This document shows positions 43,123 to 52,106 of a stretch of 64,000 nt of DNA, one piece after another; the first letter of the stretch is position 1; each line of letters begins with the position of its first letter. A program made the position numbers and the translations under genes. The notes below the pieces were generated by a model. It had not been told where the DNA came from and made no database searches. It saw only the letters and a list, made by a program, of their open reading frames with translations. Where the stretch lies: the NCBI RefSeq assembly GCF_000312125.1, contig NZ_HE978643.1, positions 81,200-145,199 of the forward strand, given 5' to 3'. The DNA comes from Timonella senegalensis JC301 (GTDB lineage: Bacteria; Actinomycetota; Actinomycetes; Actinomycetales; Cellulomonadaceae).

Positions 43123-44115
43123 GTGACTTATGTACCACTTGCTATTGAGGGTGGCCTTCTGGCCGTCCATGCCCATCCAGACGACGAAACCCTGAGCACA
43201 GGCGGCTTGCTGGCCACATGGGCTGCGGCGGGACTGCCCGTCACGCTTGTGACCTGCACACGTGGCGAACAGGGCGAGGTCATCGGTCCGGACCCAGATC
43301 GTCTTGAAGGAAGTGGAGACCGTTTCGGCGCCCACCGCGAGCGAGAGCTCGCGGGCGCGCTGCGGGAGCTCGAAGTGAGTGACCATTACTTCCTCGACCA
43401 AATCGATGGCGCACTCGGCGCCAACGAGCCGTCACCTAGGTATCGTGATTCGGGAATGTCGTGGGTGGGTGAAGGGGCCGCGGGGACGAGCGCTGCCGCG
43501 GCGTTGCCCTCCGAGGTTCCTGAGGGTGCGTTCTACTTTGCGGATCTCGACCGCGCTGCCCAGTCGCTTGCGCGCCTGATCTCAGCCCGCCGCCCGCGCT
43601 ACGTGGTCACGTACGAGCCAGGCGGAGGGTATGGACACCCGGACCATATCCGGGCGTATCAGCTTGCGTCACGCGCAGTGGAACTGATTTCCGACGATCT
43701 TGGTTACGTCCCACAGCTCCTCAGCTCCGTCATCCCCAGTGAGGTCATGCGTTTCGGCCGCGAGGTTCTGGGGCAGCGCGAGCAGTTCCTGCGAGACCTG
43801 GCTCGCGACGATGTGGCAGGTCAGGGCGGCAACGGCGGCGTGGAGGTTGTCATACCAAGGCCGAGTGACCCTCTTGCTGCAGTCAGCTCGCATGACCCGG
43901 AGATTACCTATGTGGTGGAGGTATGCGACGTTGCCGGCAAGGTGCTTCGAGCGCTCGAAGCGCACGCAACTCAGGTCCAGTGGGTAGCTGACTGGCGTGA
44001 TCTGCCGGGGAGTCGTGAGAAGGCGGCGGGCGTTGAGGTGCTCGGCGCCGCTGCCCTCAGCAACGGGGTCTTCTTTCCAGTTTTTTCCCGAGAGTATGTG
44101 GCAGCGCTCAACTAG
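43123..44115 (+). CDS. mshB: Mycothiol biosynthesis deacetylase MshB
   Basis: A 330-residue zinc deacetylase that removes acetate from GlcNAc-inositol, the second step of mycothiol synthesis. The zinc motif AHPDDE is at about residue 18 and the second ligand is in GGYGHPDHIR, with the long insert and length of MshB rather than of the shorter LmbE proteins. The start is GTG 43123. Its presence supports an actinobacterial origin. Bases 43684-43705 are nearly identical to the left end of the intergenic palindrome at 23372. Confidence 0.9.
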   Translation: MTYVPLAIEGGLLAVHAHPDDETLSTGGLLATWAAAGLPVTLVTCTRGEQGEVIGPDPDRLEGSGDRFGAHRERELAGALRELEVSDHYFLDQIDGALGANEPSPRYRDSGMSWVGEGAAGTSAAAALPSEVPEGAFYFADLDRAAQSLARLISARRPRYVVTYEPGGGYGHPDHIRAYQLASRAVELISDDLGYVPQLLSSVIPSEVMRFGREVLGQREQFLRDLARDDVAGQGGNGGVEVVIPRPSDPLAAVSSHDPEITYVVEVCDVAGKVLRALEAHATQVQWVADWRDLPGSREKAAGVEVLGAAALSNGVFFPVFSREYVAALN

Positions 44116-44188
44116 ATCATTCGTAACTACTTTCTTGGGCGGTCAGTAGGTTCAGTGATCGCCAAGGTTTGAAAGGTAACCTCAACGT

Positions 44189-44554
44189 ATGAAACTCGAA
44201 AAGGCTGAACGCGCGATCGCGGTTTTTGAGTACGCGCTGGCCGGAGTATTGGGTGTGCTCATTGGTGCGATCGGAACCACGTTGCACAGGCAATGGCTGC
44301 CTTGGGTGCTTCTGTTTTCCATCATTGCAGTGTTTGCAGCCGCCACGATGGTCAGGGCATGGATCGGGCTTGGGGGAGTCACGGCGTTTGGCGTTGGCTT
44401 GCTCGTGGTTATTCAGGTTCTCGCGCTCAATGGACCGGGCGGAGATATCCTCATGCCCGCTGGTGATACGGCATATTTGTCCTACCTGTGGATGGCAGGC
44501 AGCCTCATTGCGGTAGGAATTGCCTGTTTCACCCCACGGCGATGGTTTGCATAG
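44189..44554 (+). CDS. Small membrane protein downstream of mshB
   Basis: A 121-residue protein with four membrane helices (about 15-33, 35-53, 60-78 and 95-115) and very short loops. The gene sits 73 bases after mshB. Small four-helix proteins are often found in this position in actinobacteria (it may belong to DUF6113), but I cannot confirm the family. The start ATG 44189 follows AAAGGTAACC. Function is unknown. Confidence 0.75.
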   Translation: MKLEKAERAIAVFEYALAGVLGVLIGAIGTTLHRQWLPWVLLFSIIAVFAAATMVRAWIGLGGVTAFGVGLLVVIQVLALNGPGGDILMPAGDTAYLSYLWMAGSLIAVGIACFTPRRWFA

Positions 44555-44672
44555 GGAATTGTGAACCCTGCTGTCGGAGGTTCTGACTAAGATAGTGAGG
44601 GTCCCGGCGCCAGGTAGGTAAACGTCGTTGGGAAAATCACCGGAACCATTTGATGCATAGGCGGTTTGAGAA

Positions 44673-47213
44673 ATGACGATCCCTAAGGACAACGAGCCAC
44701 AGCGCCCCGAGTCTGAAGAGTCGTTCGACGAGGCAGGGGAGACCCACGCCGAGGTTTCGCAGACGCCAGATATCGAAGAACAGACTGAGGCAGTAGAGGA
44801 TTCCCAGGTCGAGGACGCCGATTCCTCGAGCGAAGACGCCGAGCTTTCCGAAGTGGAAGTTGCCAGCGAGCAGGTTGACGTCTCGAACGAGCCAGAGGAA
44901 GTCGTTGAGGTTCTTGAGCGCCGTGTTTCCCCGTCGCCTATCCCCATTCTGAGCACGCCGCCTGCTGACCCGTTGGCGCCCATCGAGGACAACAGCCCAA
45001 ACCTTGACTGGTACGAAGACGAGGCTCCACAGGACGTGCCAGACTCCTCCGAGCGTGAAGCTGCTGCTGATGCTCCTGTCGCGGAGAATGCCGAAACCGA
45101 AGCCGATGACGTGCCTGAGACAGGTTCCCCAGAAGCCAGTGCGCAGGTAACCGTCGAGCCCGACTCCGATGAAACCCATGTATTTGAGGCCATTGCCTCT
45201 GACGACACTCGTGAGTTCGAGCCAGTTGCAGGCGATGATGACACTCACGTAATCGAACCAGTCAGCGGCGATGATGACACTCATGTGTTTGGCCGAGTGA
45301 CGGATTCTGACGACACCGCTGTACTTACCCCCACACTTCCGGACTCGGCAGGCCAGAACGGCGCCGGTCCAACGCCAGATACAGAGAACCAATCAGTGCC
45401 AAGTTCCTCAGCCGCGGTGAAGAAGCCTTCGGTTTCCAAGCCGTCCCCATCTTCAAAGAAGCAATCGAACTCTTCGCTCTCCGACTTTGAATCGGAACCT
45501 GAACGAAAGCGCAGTGCAGGCAAGGTAGCGGCCGGAGTCCTGGGCGCTGTCCTCGTACTCGCGGGCGCGTACGCAGGCGCTCAGTGGGCGTTTTCGGACA
45601 GTATCGCGAAGGGCACTACGGTTGCGGGTGTCGACGTAGGTGGAAAATCAGAATCGGAGGCTGCTGCGCTCCTGGATGACAAACTCACGTCAAGCCTTTC
45701 CAAGAAGATGGCGCTGACTGCGGGCGATCTGGAAACGTCCATCGTGCCAGCAGATGCCGGAGTTGCTCTGGATTCTGCAGGGACAGTTGCGGGCCTTACC
45801 GGATTCACGCTCGACCCCGTTTACCTGTGGGAACACCTCACGGGTGGCAGTGAGGTCCAGCCCCTGCTTGACGTTGATGACGCCAAGTTCACTGCAACTT
45901 TGGAATCGATCGCAAGTTCGCTGCTCGTCGAGCCCGTGGACGGAACCGTTGCTTTTGTTGATGGCGAGGCCGTGGCCACGGATGCCAAGGATGGCTCGGG
46001 CGTTGACGTCAAAGAGGCACAGGCACGTATCGTTGACAACCTCTTCACCACGGTGCGACCCGTCGCACTAAGTTCCGTAGCGACCGTTCCAACGATCACG
46101 CAGGAAATCACCGATTCGTACCTTGAACAGGCTCAGCAGATTGCGAGCGGTCCAGTCACGGTTAAGGTCGACGGTCAGACTGCTGAGATCCCCGTGGATA
46201 TCTTCACCAAAGACATCTCAGTCGAGGTCGAAGGCACCACTATGAACTTCGCGTACAACGGCAAGGACCTGTCCAAGGAGATCGTCAAGCGGACCACGAA
46301 TCTTCTGACGGACGCCAAGGACGCGCGATTCGTGTTTGAGGGCGGCAAGCCGGTCATTAAGGCTGGTAAGGCTGGCACGACCATCGACGAAGAGGAACTG
46401 GTAGCCGAGTTCGCCAAGGCCGCCAGCTCTGAAACGCGCACCGCTGAGATCAAGCTTGTGGAGTTTGAGGCTAAGGATTCCGTTGAATCGCTCAAGAAGC
46501 TGGGCATCAAGGAGAAGGTCGCCTCGTTCTCGACTCCCGTGCCGTACGCTCCGCCACGCACTGAGAACCTGAGAGTCGCAGCTGAACGCGTGACCGGCAC
46601 TCTCGTCAAGCCGGGTGAGGAGTTCAACCTCATCGAGGTGATCGGTCCCATTTCGGCAGCCAACGGCTACCACAACTCCGGCGTGATAGTGAATGGTGTG
46701 CACACCGAGGGCATGGGCGGCGGACTCTCGCAGATGTCCACCACAGCGTACAACGCTGGGTTCTTTGCCGGCATGACGGACATCGCGCACCGCCCGCATA
46801 CCGTGTGGTTCAACCGATACCCAATGGGGCGCGAGTCGACCCTTTACTCGGGCTCAATTGACATGATCTGGCGCAACGACTCGTCAACCGGCATCCTGAT
46901 GCGCAGCTACATCTCAAACAACCAGCTGGTTGTAGAGGCGTGGGGGACCAAGACCTACGAGGTCACCACTACCACTTCGCCTAAGCGCAACATCGTGGCC
47001 GCTACTACTACCACCTCGACCGCTGCCAACTGCGAGGCCTATCCAAAGGGGAACGACGGTTTCAACGTGACCGTGACCCGCAAGGTGAAGGAAATCGCAA
47101 CCGGCAAGATCGTCAAGGACGAGGCAAAGTCGTGGACCTACCGTCCAGACAACGGCGTGGTCTGCAAAAAGCCAGAGGCAGCGGCAGATAAAGCTAGCAA
47201 GTCCGACGAATAG
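44673..47213 (+). CDS. VanW-family membrane-anchored cell-wall protein
   Basis: An 846-residue protein. Residues 1-275 are cytoplasmic, very acidic and disordered. They include five repeats around residues 165-215 built as D-D-T-H-V or D-D/E-T-x-x (DETHVFEAI, DDTREFEPV, DDTHVIEPV, DDTHVFGRV, DDTAVL). One membrane helix lies at about 282-308. Outside the membrane come peptidoglycan-binding type 4 repeats (about 320-610) and the VanW domain (about 630-750; GEEFNLIEVIGP, GGGLSQMSTTAYN), then a Thr-rich linker and an extra domain. VanW function is unknown. It probably acts at the cell wall. Confidence 0.88.
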   Translation: MTIPKDNEPQRPESEESFDEAGETHAEVSQTPDIEEQTEAVEDSQVEDADSSSEDAELSEVEVASEQVDVSNEPEEVVEVLERRVSPSPIPILSTPPADPLAPIEDNSPNLDWYEDEAPQDVPDSSEREAAADAPVAENAETEADDVPETGSPEASAQVTVEPDSDETHVFEAIASDDTREFEPVAGDDDTHVIEPVSGDDDTHVFGRVTDSDDTAVLTPTLPDSAGQNGAGPTPDTENQSVPSSSAAVKKPSVSKPSPSSKKQSNSSLSDFESEPERKRSAGKVAAGVLGAVLVLAGAYAGAQWAFSDSIAKGTTVAGVDVGGKSESEAAALLDDKLTSSLSKKMALTAGDLETSIVPADAGVALDSAGTVAGLTGFTLDPVYLWEHLTGGSEVQPLLDVDDAKFTATLESIASSLLVEPVDGTVAFVDGEAVATDAKDGSGVDVKEAQARIVDNLFTTVRPVALSSVATVPTITQEITDSYLEQAQQIASGPVTVKVDGQTAEIPVDIFTKDISVEVEGTTMNFAYNGKDLSKEIVKRTTNLLTDAKDARFVFEGGKPVIKAGKAGTTIDEEELVAEFAKAASSETRTAEIKLVEFEAKDSVESLKKLGIKEKVASFSTPVPYAPPRTENLRVAAERVTGTLVKPGEEFNLIEVIGPISAANGYHNSGVIVNGVHTEGMGGGLSQMSTTAYNAGFFAGMTDIAHRPHTVWFNRYPMGRESTLYSGSIDMIWRNDSSTGILMRSYISNNQLVVEAWGTKTYEVTTTTSPKRNIVAATTTTSTAANCEAYPKGNDGFNVTVTRKVKEIATGKIVKDEAKSWTYRPDNGVVCKKPEAAADKASKSDE

Positions 47214-47265
47214 TCGGCCGCGTATGAGCCGCAATGCGCTCATAGAGTCACAACCAAGTCCGGAA

Positions 47266-47303
47266 TATAGCGCCGAGGCACCTTATGGTGTCTCGGCGCT
47301 ATA
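47266..47303 (+). terminator. Hairpin terminator after the VanW gene
   Basis: TATAGCGCCGAGGCACC at 47266-47282 pairs with 47287-47303 (one G-T pair) around TTAT. No long T run follows. Confidence 0.7.
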
Positions 47304-47341
47304 GCATGTTGAGCAGGCCACACCACAGAATGGAGCACACA

Positions 47342-48232
47342 ATGCTTGGCAAGAGCGAACGCGAGTCCGCAGTCCACGCTCAACTCGCAGCGCAGCTGGG
47401 AGGTTGGACGGGCGGTGACTCAGTACTCCTCGACCTGGGGGCCCGGAGCGTCACGCTTGCTACGATCGCGGCAATCGACGGCATCTCTGCTGTGGTGCAC
47501 ATTGGACATCCTGCCCAGCCGCTCCCGGACCTCGAGCGGTTACTTTTGTCCACGTCGAACTCGCTCCTCTTCACCGCCGCGGTGCCCGTGCACTCGCAGT
47601 GGACGCTCGTTGGACGGTCAAACGAGACCTCTGGTGTTGCAATCATCGATGAGGCTGGCATGCGCGACTGCCGTGGCGTCCTGCGTACCCTTGGCCTGGC
47701 CCCCCACGTGGTTCCAACGTCGATGAGCGTGGAAGAACGTGCGGAACTCGCGGGCGAACACGGAGTTCTCGTCATTGAGAAGTCGCTGATCCCAGCCGGC
47801 TTCCACGAGTTGTCGGATGCTGGCCGGTTCTCCGAGATACCTCCGCTGTGGTACGGGTTGCTCGAGACGGTCGAGACCCTCGCGGACTTTGATTCGCCGT
47901 CTCAGGTATGGCTTGCGTTTGGCCCAGACCAAGACCACAAGGGCTCGCTACTCACCACTCTGAACGTGTTTGCCGAGCACGGCGTGGATCTGCAGCACTT
48001 GCGTTCACAGCGCTCGCAAGCTGGCCCTCACATCTTCCTCAGTAGCTTTGGTGTGCCAAACTCCGAAAACCTCCTGGGCCTCCTCGCTCAGCTGTCGGAG
48101 AGGGGCGTCGCCTACCGCGTACTCGCGGTCATTGACGGCACCGAGTTTGTGCCGGGACCAGACGCCTTGGATCCGATCTGGTCAAACATGTCAGATCGCG
48201 CGCTGGAACAACACCGCGGCGATGCTTCATGA
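47342..48232 (+). CDS. Prephenate-dehydratase-like protein with ACT domain
   Basis: A 296-residue protein that looks like a divergent relative of prephenate dehydratase. The C-terminal ACT domain is visible as DHKGSLLTTLNVFAEHGVDL and LRSQRSQAGPHIFLSSFG, which aligns with the L-x-x-F-x-x-x-x-I-N-L and S-R-P motifs of PheA. Residues 80-180 follow the second substrate-domain lobe loosely (AAVPVHSQWTLVG). The GPEGT and TRF motifs of an active enzyme are missing. The gene overlaps pheA by four bases, so it may be a regulatory partner. ATG 47342 follows GGAG. Confidence 0.6.
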   Translation: MLGKSERESAVHAQLAAQLGGWTGGDSVLLDLGARSVTLATIAAIDGISAVVHIGHPAQPLPDLERLLLSTSNSLLFTAAVPVHSQWTLVGRSNETSGVAIIDEAGMRDCRGVLRTLGLAPHVVPTSMSVEERAELAGEHGVLVIEKSLIPAGFHELSDAGRFSEIPPLWYGLLETVETLADFDSPSQVWLAFGPDQDHKGSLLTTLNVFAEHGVDLQHLRSQRSQAGPHIFLSSFGVPNSENLLGLLAQLSERGVAYRVLAVIDGTEFVPGPDALDPIWSNMSDRALEQHRGDAS

Positions 48233-49167
48233 GCCCTGTCAGGGTCGCGTACCTTGGCCCGGAGGGCACGTTTACACACCAAGCGGCGCTAGCGATGGCG
48301 CCTCAGGGTGCGCAACTCGTGCCGCTTCCTGTGGTTACGGACGTGTACGCGCAGGTCGAGTCGGGCTCTGCCCAGTTCGGCATTGTGGCGATTGAGAGCA
48401 CTGTGGAAGGCTATGTTGTGCCCTCCCTCGATGCGTTGGTTGCGGCCCGCAACGTGGTTGCGGTGGACGAGACTTTTGTGGCGGTATCCTTTGACGCCTT
48501 CGTGCGCGCAGGCTCAGAAAATACTGCAAAGACCGAGGTTATGGCGCATCCGGTGGGTCTCGCCCAGTGCCAGGAGTTCATCTCGGCCAATGGCCTTGAA
48601 CCGACCCCCGCGTCCTCTAACGCGGCGGCCTGCAGGGACGTCCAAGACCACCAGATCGCACTCGGTCCTGCGCTGTGTGGAGAGCTCTACGGGCTCGCCC
48701 TCCACGCAAAGGACGTCTCCGACTTTGCAGGTGCGCGCACCCGCTTTCTGCTGATTACTGACCGAGGTCAAGCCCGTGCGAGTTTTGACGAGTTGCGTTC
48801 GGGGTCGGCGCCGCTGATGCGTTCGATGCTTGCGGTCACGCCACGCGCGACTGGACCTGGTGTACTCGCGCGCATTAGCGGCGCGTTGGGGGAGCGCGGA
48901 GTCAACATGTCCTCGCTGATCACCCGGCCGCTCAAGGCGCTCGAGGGAAAGTACACGTTCATCGTGACGCTGGATGGCGCGCCGTGGGAGGAAGACCTGC
49001 ACGACGTCATCGAGGGTCTGCTCGCTGCAGGAGATGCGGTCAAGACCCTGGGTGTGTTCCCGGCGCGCGGCGAGATTGATGATTCGATCGACGAGCCGCG
49101 AATCGCCCCGTTGAGTGCCGACTCGCAGTCCAGCACGGAACAGGCTCGTGAGGCACTGCTGTGGTAA
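48229..49167 (+). CDS. pheA: Prephenate dehydratase
   Basis: A 312-residue enzyme that converts prephenate to phenylpyruvate in phenylalanine synthesis. Substrate motifs AYLGPEGTFTHQAA (about residue 5) and ARTRFLLI (T-R-F, about residue 172) are present. The C-terminal ACT domain (about 200-275) has GVLARISGALGERGVNM for phenylalanine feedback, with I-T-R-P in place of the usual E-S-R-P. There is no chorismate mutase domain. ATG at 48229 overlaps the preceding gene and the stop overlaps tyrA, so the three genes are coupled. Confidence 0.93.
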   Translation: MSPVRVAYLGPEGTFTHQAALAMAPQGAQLVPLPVVTDVYAQVESGSAQFGIVAIESTVEGYVVPSLDALVAARNVVAVDETFVAVSFDAFVRAGSENTAKTEVMAHPVGLAQCQEFISANGLEPTPASSNAAACRDVQDHQIALGPALCGELYGLALHAKDVSDFAGARTRFLLITDRGQARASFDELRSGSAPLMRSMLAVTPRATGPGVLARISGALGERGVNMSSLITRPLKALEGKYTFIVTLDGAPWEEDLHDVIEGLLAAGDAVKTLGVFPARGEIDDSIDEPRIAPLSADSQSSTEQAREALLW

Positions 49168-50216
49168 CCCCTCACGCGGTGCAGCCCGCAAGTGACGACC
49201 TCGCCAGAATTGCCGCAGGCCCGCGCACCCTGGGCATCGTGGGCCTCGGACTCATCGGCGGCTCCGTCGCCCTTGCGGCTGTTGAGGCAGGTTTGGAGGT
49301 CCGCGCATGGGACCCCGACTCGCAGACCCGTCACAGTGCGTCGGACCGGGGAATCGAGCCCCGCACCTCCCTTGCCGACCTCGTGTCCAGCGCACCGGAC
49401 GTGTTGCTCGTGGCTGTGCCACTGCGGCACATGGCGCAGACCATGACCCACATTGCTGAGCGCATCAACCCCCACACCACGGTCACAGACGTGGGGAGCG
49501 TGAAATCTCGTGTCCGAGAGGCTGTTCGCGCTGCTGGCCTTGACGAGCAATACGTCGGCGCTCATCCGATGGCTGGTACTGAGCGTTCGGGATTTGCTGC
49601 TGCATCGTCGAGAATATTGGTCGGGGCCACATGGGCCGTCACGCTGAGCGGGTCCACGGACCCGCTGCGTGCGGCGAACGTGACCGCACTGATCACCGGC
49701 GCGTTGGGTGGCGAGGTGATCATGCTGAATGACTCGGACCACGACCGCGCTGCCGCCATGATCAGCCACCTACCGCACGTGTATGCACACTCGCTCACAG
49801 CGCACGTCGCCCAGAGCCCAATCGGTCAGATTGCGAGGACGCTTGCGGCTGGCAGTTTCCGGGATGGCACGCGCGTCGCGCGCGGCGATGCCGCGCGCAA
49901 CGCCGCTATGATTCTGGACAACCGCTCGGCGCTGCTCCAGATTCTCGACGATTCACTCGCTCAACTGGGCACGTTGCGTCAGTCTTTGGCGGAGCAGGAT
50001 GAGGCCGCCGTGCACGCATACTTTGCGGCGGGAACGGCGCACGGGGTACGCCCCACTGGTGGAGCTGCCCATATGGTTTCGCACGCTGACCCGGCGTGGA
50101 GGGATCAGCTTCTGGACCTCGGGCGCTCGGGAGAACTGGTGCGAGGAGTGCGGGTTAATCCTCTTCGGGGTTGTATTGAGTACGAGGCCTGCGGCGTGGA
50201 GGCGGCGGAGGGATGA
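49161..50216 (+). CDS. tyrA: Prephenate dehydrogenase
   Basis: A 351-residue NAD-dependent enzyme of tyrosine synthesis. The nucleotide-binding GLGLIGGSVALAA starts near residue 28. VTDVGSVKS and GAHPMAGTERSGF are conserved substrate and cofactor residues of TyrA. The C-terminal dimer domain follows, but there is no clear ACT domain. GTG at 49161 overlaps the end of pheA by seven bases. The last 62 bases overlap, on the opposite strand, the 3' end of the small gene at 50155. Confidence 0.93.
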   Translation: MVTPHAVQPASDDLARIAAGPRTLGIVGLGLIGGSVALAAVEAGLEVRAWDPDSQTRHSASDRGIEPRTSLADLVSSAPDVLLVAVPLRHMAQTMTHIAERINPHTTVTDVGSVKSRVREAVRAAGLDEQYVGAHPMAGTERSGFAAASSRILVGATWAVTLSGSTDPLRAANVTALITGALGGEVIMLNDSDHDRAAAMISHLPHVYAHSLTAHVAQSPIGQIARTLAAGSFRDGTRVARGDAARNAAMILDNRSALLQILDDSLAQLGTLRQSLAEQDEAAVHAYFAAGTAHGVRPTGGAAHMVSHADPAWRDQLLDLGRSGELVRGVRVNPLRGCIEYEACGVEAAEG

Positions 50217-50442
50217 GCTTCCCGATCGCTATTCGGGAGGTCTCAATCGTGTTGATTCCCGCCCGGGTGTCGAGTGTGATTGTTCCCTCACCCATCTCCA
50301 CAATCGTGCCTAAGACATCCGAATAAAGGTGAGTATCCCCGGGATCTAGCGTCACCCGCACCATAACTCGCTGTCCCGGTGACCACTGCTGCCACGGCTC
50401 ACTGATGCTCGCCCCGGCGGATTTGGGTTTAGTGTTGGACAT
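50155..50442 (-). CDS. Small SH3-like protein (Rv0428c N-terminal-domain type)
   Basis: A 95-residue protein. The core GQRVMVRVTLDPGD, SDVLGTIVEMGEGTITLDT and the proline tract after IGKLIPPPP resemble the N-terminal SH3-like domain of actinobacterial Rv0428c-type acetyltransferases, here without the GNAT part. The C-terminus (PPPPPRRRPRTQY) is basic. ATG 50442 is preceded by a weak GGAT. It ends 62 bases inside the 3' end of tyrA on the opposite strand. Function is unknown. Confidence 0.72.
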   Translation of the reverse strand: MSNTKPKSAGASISEPWQQWSPGQRVMVRVTLDPGDTHLYSDVLGTIVEMGEGTITLDTRAGINTIETSRIAIGKLIPPPPPRRRPRTQYNPEED

Positions 50443-50554
50443 AGATCCATTTAACACTGAACCGCACTCTGGAATCTCTTTTCGCGCTTGCGGCGGCGGT
50501 GGGCAATAATGGATTGGCCAGTAGTGATGGCTGACAGTTGGAAAGGAACTGCAA

Positions 50555-50872
50555 GTGACCTATGTGATCGCCAAGCCGTGCGTCGATGTTAAGGACAAGG
50601 CGTGCATCGAGGAATGCCCCGTTGACTGCATCTACGAGGGCAAACGATCGCTGTATATCCACCCTGATGAGTGTGTGGACTGTGGCGCTTGCGAGCCCGT
50701 ATGCCCTGTTGAGGCCATCTACTATGAGGACGACGTCCCCGAAGAGTGGTCGGAGTACTACCGCGCAAACGTTGAGTTCTTCGACGACCTCGGTTCCCCA
50801 GGCGGAGCAGCCAAGATGGGAATGATCGAGAAGGACCACGAAATCATCGAGGCACTTCCTCCCCAGGCGTGA
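50555..50872 (+). CDS. fdxA: Seven-iron ferredoxin FdxA
   Basis: A 105-residue ferredoxin with one 3Fe-4S and one 4Fe-4S cluster. Cysteine patterns CVDVKDKACIEECPVDC and CVDCGACEPVCPVEA are typical of actinobacterial FdxA, and the C-terminal YYEDDVPEEW region matches this type. The start is GTG 50555 after GGAAAGGA. It transfers electrons to partners such as cytochromes P450 or reductases. The dapC gene begins 3 bases after its stop, an arrangement seen in many actinobacteria. Confidence 0.93.
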   Translation: MTYVIAKPCVDVKDKACIEECPVDCIYEGKRSLYIHPDECVDCGACEPVCPVEAIYYEDDVPEEWSEYYRANVEFFDDLGSPGGAAKMGMIEKDHEIIEALPPQA

Positions 50873-50875
50873 CCC

Positions 50876-52060
50876 ATGGGGTTCGCTGACATCACGGACA
50901 TAGCGTTTCCGTGGGATCTCTTGGTGCCATTTGGCGACTTGGCGCGCTCTCACGCCGGCGGGATCGTGGATCTCTCTGTGGGCACTCCGGTGGATCCAAC
51001 TCCCCAAGTTCTACAGAACGCGTTGGCGCAGTCCGCTGACTCACACGGCTACCCGCAGACCTATGGCACGCCTCAGTTGCGTGACGCTGTGTCGGGTTGG
51101 TTCGCCCGTCGGCGCAACGTGGCCAACCTCGATCCACGGGACGTGCTGCCGACCGTAGGTTCCAAGGAACTGGTTGCACTGCTTCCCGCCATGCTCTCGC
51201 TCGGCGCGGGAGATATCGTGGTGCACCCCGAGATCGCATACCCCACCTACGACGTGGGTGCGCGACTGGCGGGCGCGACGCCTCTTCCAGCCGATGACGT
51301 GGAGGCGTGGCGCGGCAATGAGCGTGTGAAGCTTGTCTGGGTAAACTCCCCGGGCAACCCACACGGCCGCGTGCTGGGCGTATCCGAACTCAAGGCAATC
51401 GTGGAAGCGGCACGAGAAATCGGCGCGCTCGTTGTTTCCGACGAGTGCTACGCCGAGTTGCCATGGACTGAGCCGTTCGCGAGCGAGGGCGTGCCCTCGG
51501 TGCTCGACCCGCGAGTGTGTGGGGACAACTACACTGGCGTTCTGGTGACCTACTCCCTGTCTAAGCAGTCGAACCTTGCCGGATATCGAGCCGCGTTCGT
51601 GGCCGGAGACTCAGCCACAATCCAAGGAATCCTTGCCCTGCGCAAGCACCTCGGGATGATTGTTCCAGGACCGGTCCAAGACGTCATGGCAGTGGGGCTC
51701 TCGGATGATTCACACGTTAGCGTGCAGCGGGAAATCTACCGCGCGCGTAGGAGCGTGATGCTGAGGGCCATCGAATCCGCGGGCCTTACAGTCACGTCTT
51801 CCGAAGCAGGCCTCTACCTGTGGGTGCGGGGCAATGAGGCGTTCGTTAGCGCAGTGTCAGCTCCAACCCGCGCCCTAGTAGAGCGCGCGCAGCGAGAGAT
51901 GCCGGGTGCATGCTGGCTGACCGTTGGCTACCTCGCGGAGCGAGGCATCCTCGTGGCACCCGGTGCGTTTTACGGCGCTGGTGGCGCCGAGTACGTCCGT
52001 GTGGCATTGACCGCGAGCGACGAACGGATCGCTGTCGCCTCCGAGCGCCTCTCTTCCTGA
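50876..52060 (+). CDS. dapC: Succinyldiaminopimelate transaminase
   Basis: A 394-residue class I PLP aminotransferase that makes N-succinyl-diaminopimelate in lysine and peptidoglycan synthesis. The PLP lysine is in SLSKQSNLAGYRAAF (about residue 226). The actinobacterial DapC start MGFADITDIAFPWDLLVPF and linkage to fdxA support DapC over other transaminases. dapD and dapE lie about 3 kb downstream, which completes the succinylase branch of the pathway. ATG 50876 is 3 bases after the ferredoxin stop. Confidence 0.92.
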   Translation: MGFADITDIAFPWDLLVPFGDLARSHAGGIVDLSVGTPVDPTPQVLQNALAQSADSHGYPQTYGTPQLRDAVSGWFARRRNVANLDPRDVLPTVGSKELVALLPAMLSLGAGDIVVHPEIAYPTYDVGARLAGATPLPADDVEAWRGNERVKLVWVNSPGNPHGRVLGVSELKAIVEAAREIGALVVSDECYAELPWTEPFASEGVPSVLDPRVCGDNYTGVLVTYSLSKQSNLAGYRAAFVAGDSATIQGILALRKHLGMIVPGPVQDVMAVGLSDDSHVSVQREIYRARRSVMLRAIESAGLTVTSSEAGLYLWVRGNEAFVSAVSAPTRALVERAQREMPGACWLTVGYLAERGILVAPGAFYGAGGAEYVRVALTASDERIAVASERLSS

Positions 52061-52090
52061 CCGGAAACTCATAGCCGAACGCCCCGCTTG

Positions 52091-52106
52091 TGTGACATCT
52101 CTCACA
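52091..52106 (+). promoter_or_regulatory. CRP/GlxR-like operator upstream of gltA
   Basis: TGTGA at 52091-52095 and TCACA at 52102-52106 form the perfect half-sites of a CRP-family operator with 6-base spacing. It is centred about 190 bases upstream of gltA. In corynebacteria the gltA gene is controlled by GlxR, a cAMP-binding CRP homologue. The site also lies within a larger hairpin (CCGCTT and AAGCGG outer arms), so it may alternatively be part of a dapC terminator. Confidence 0.5.
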
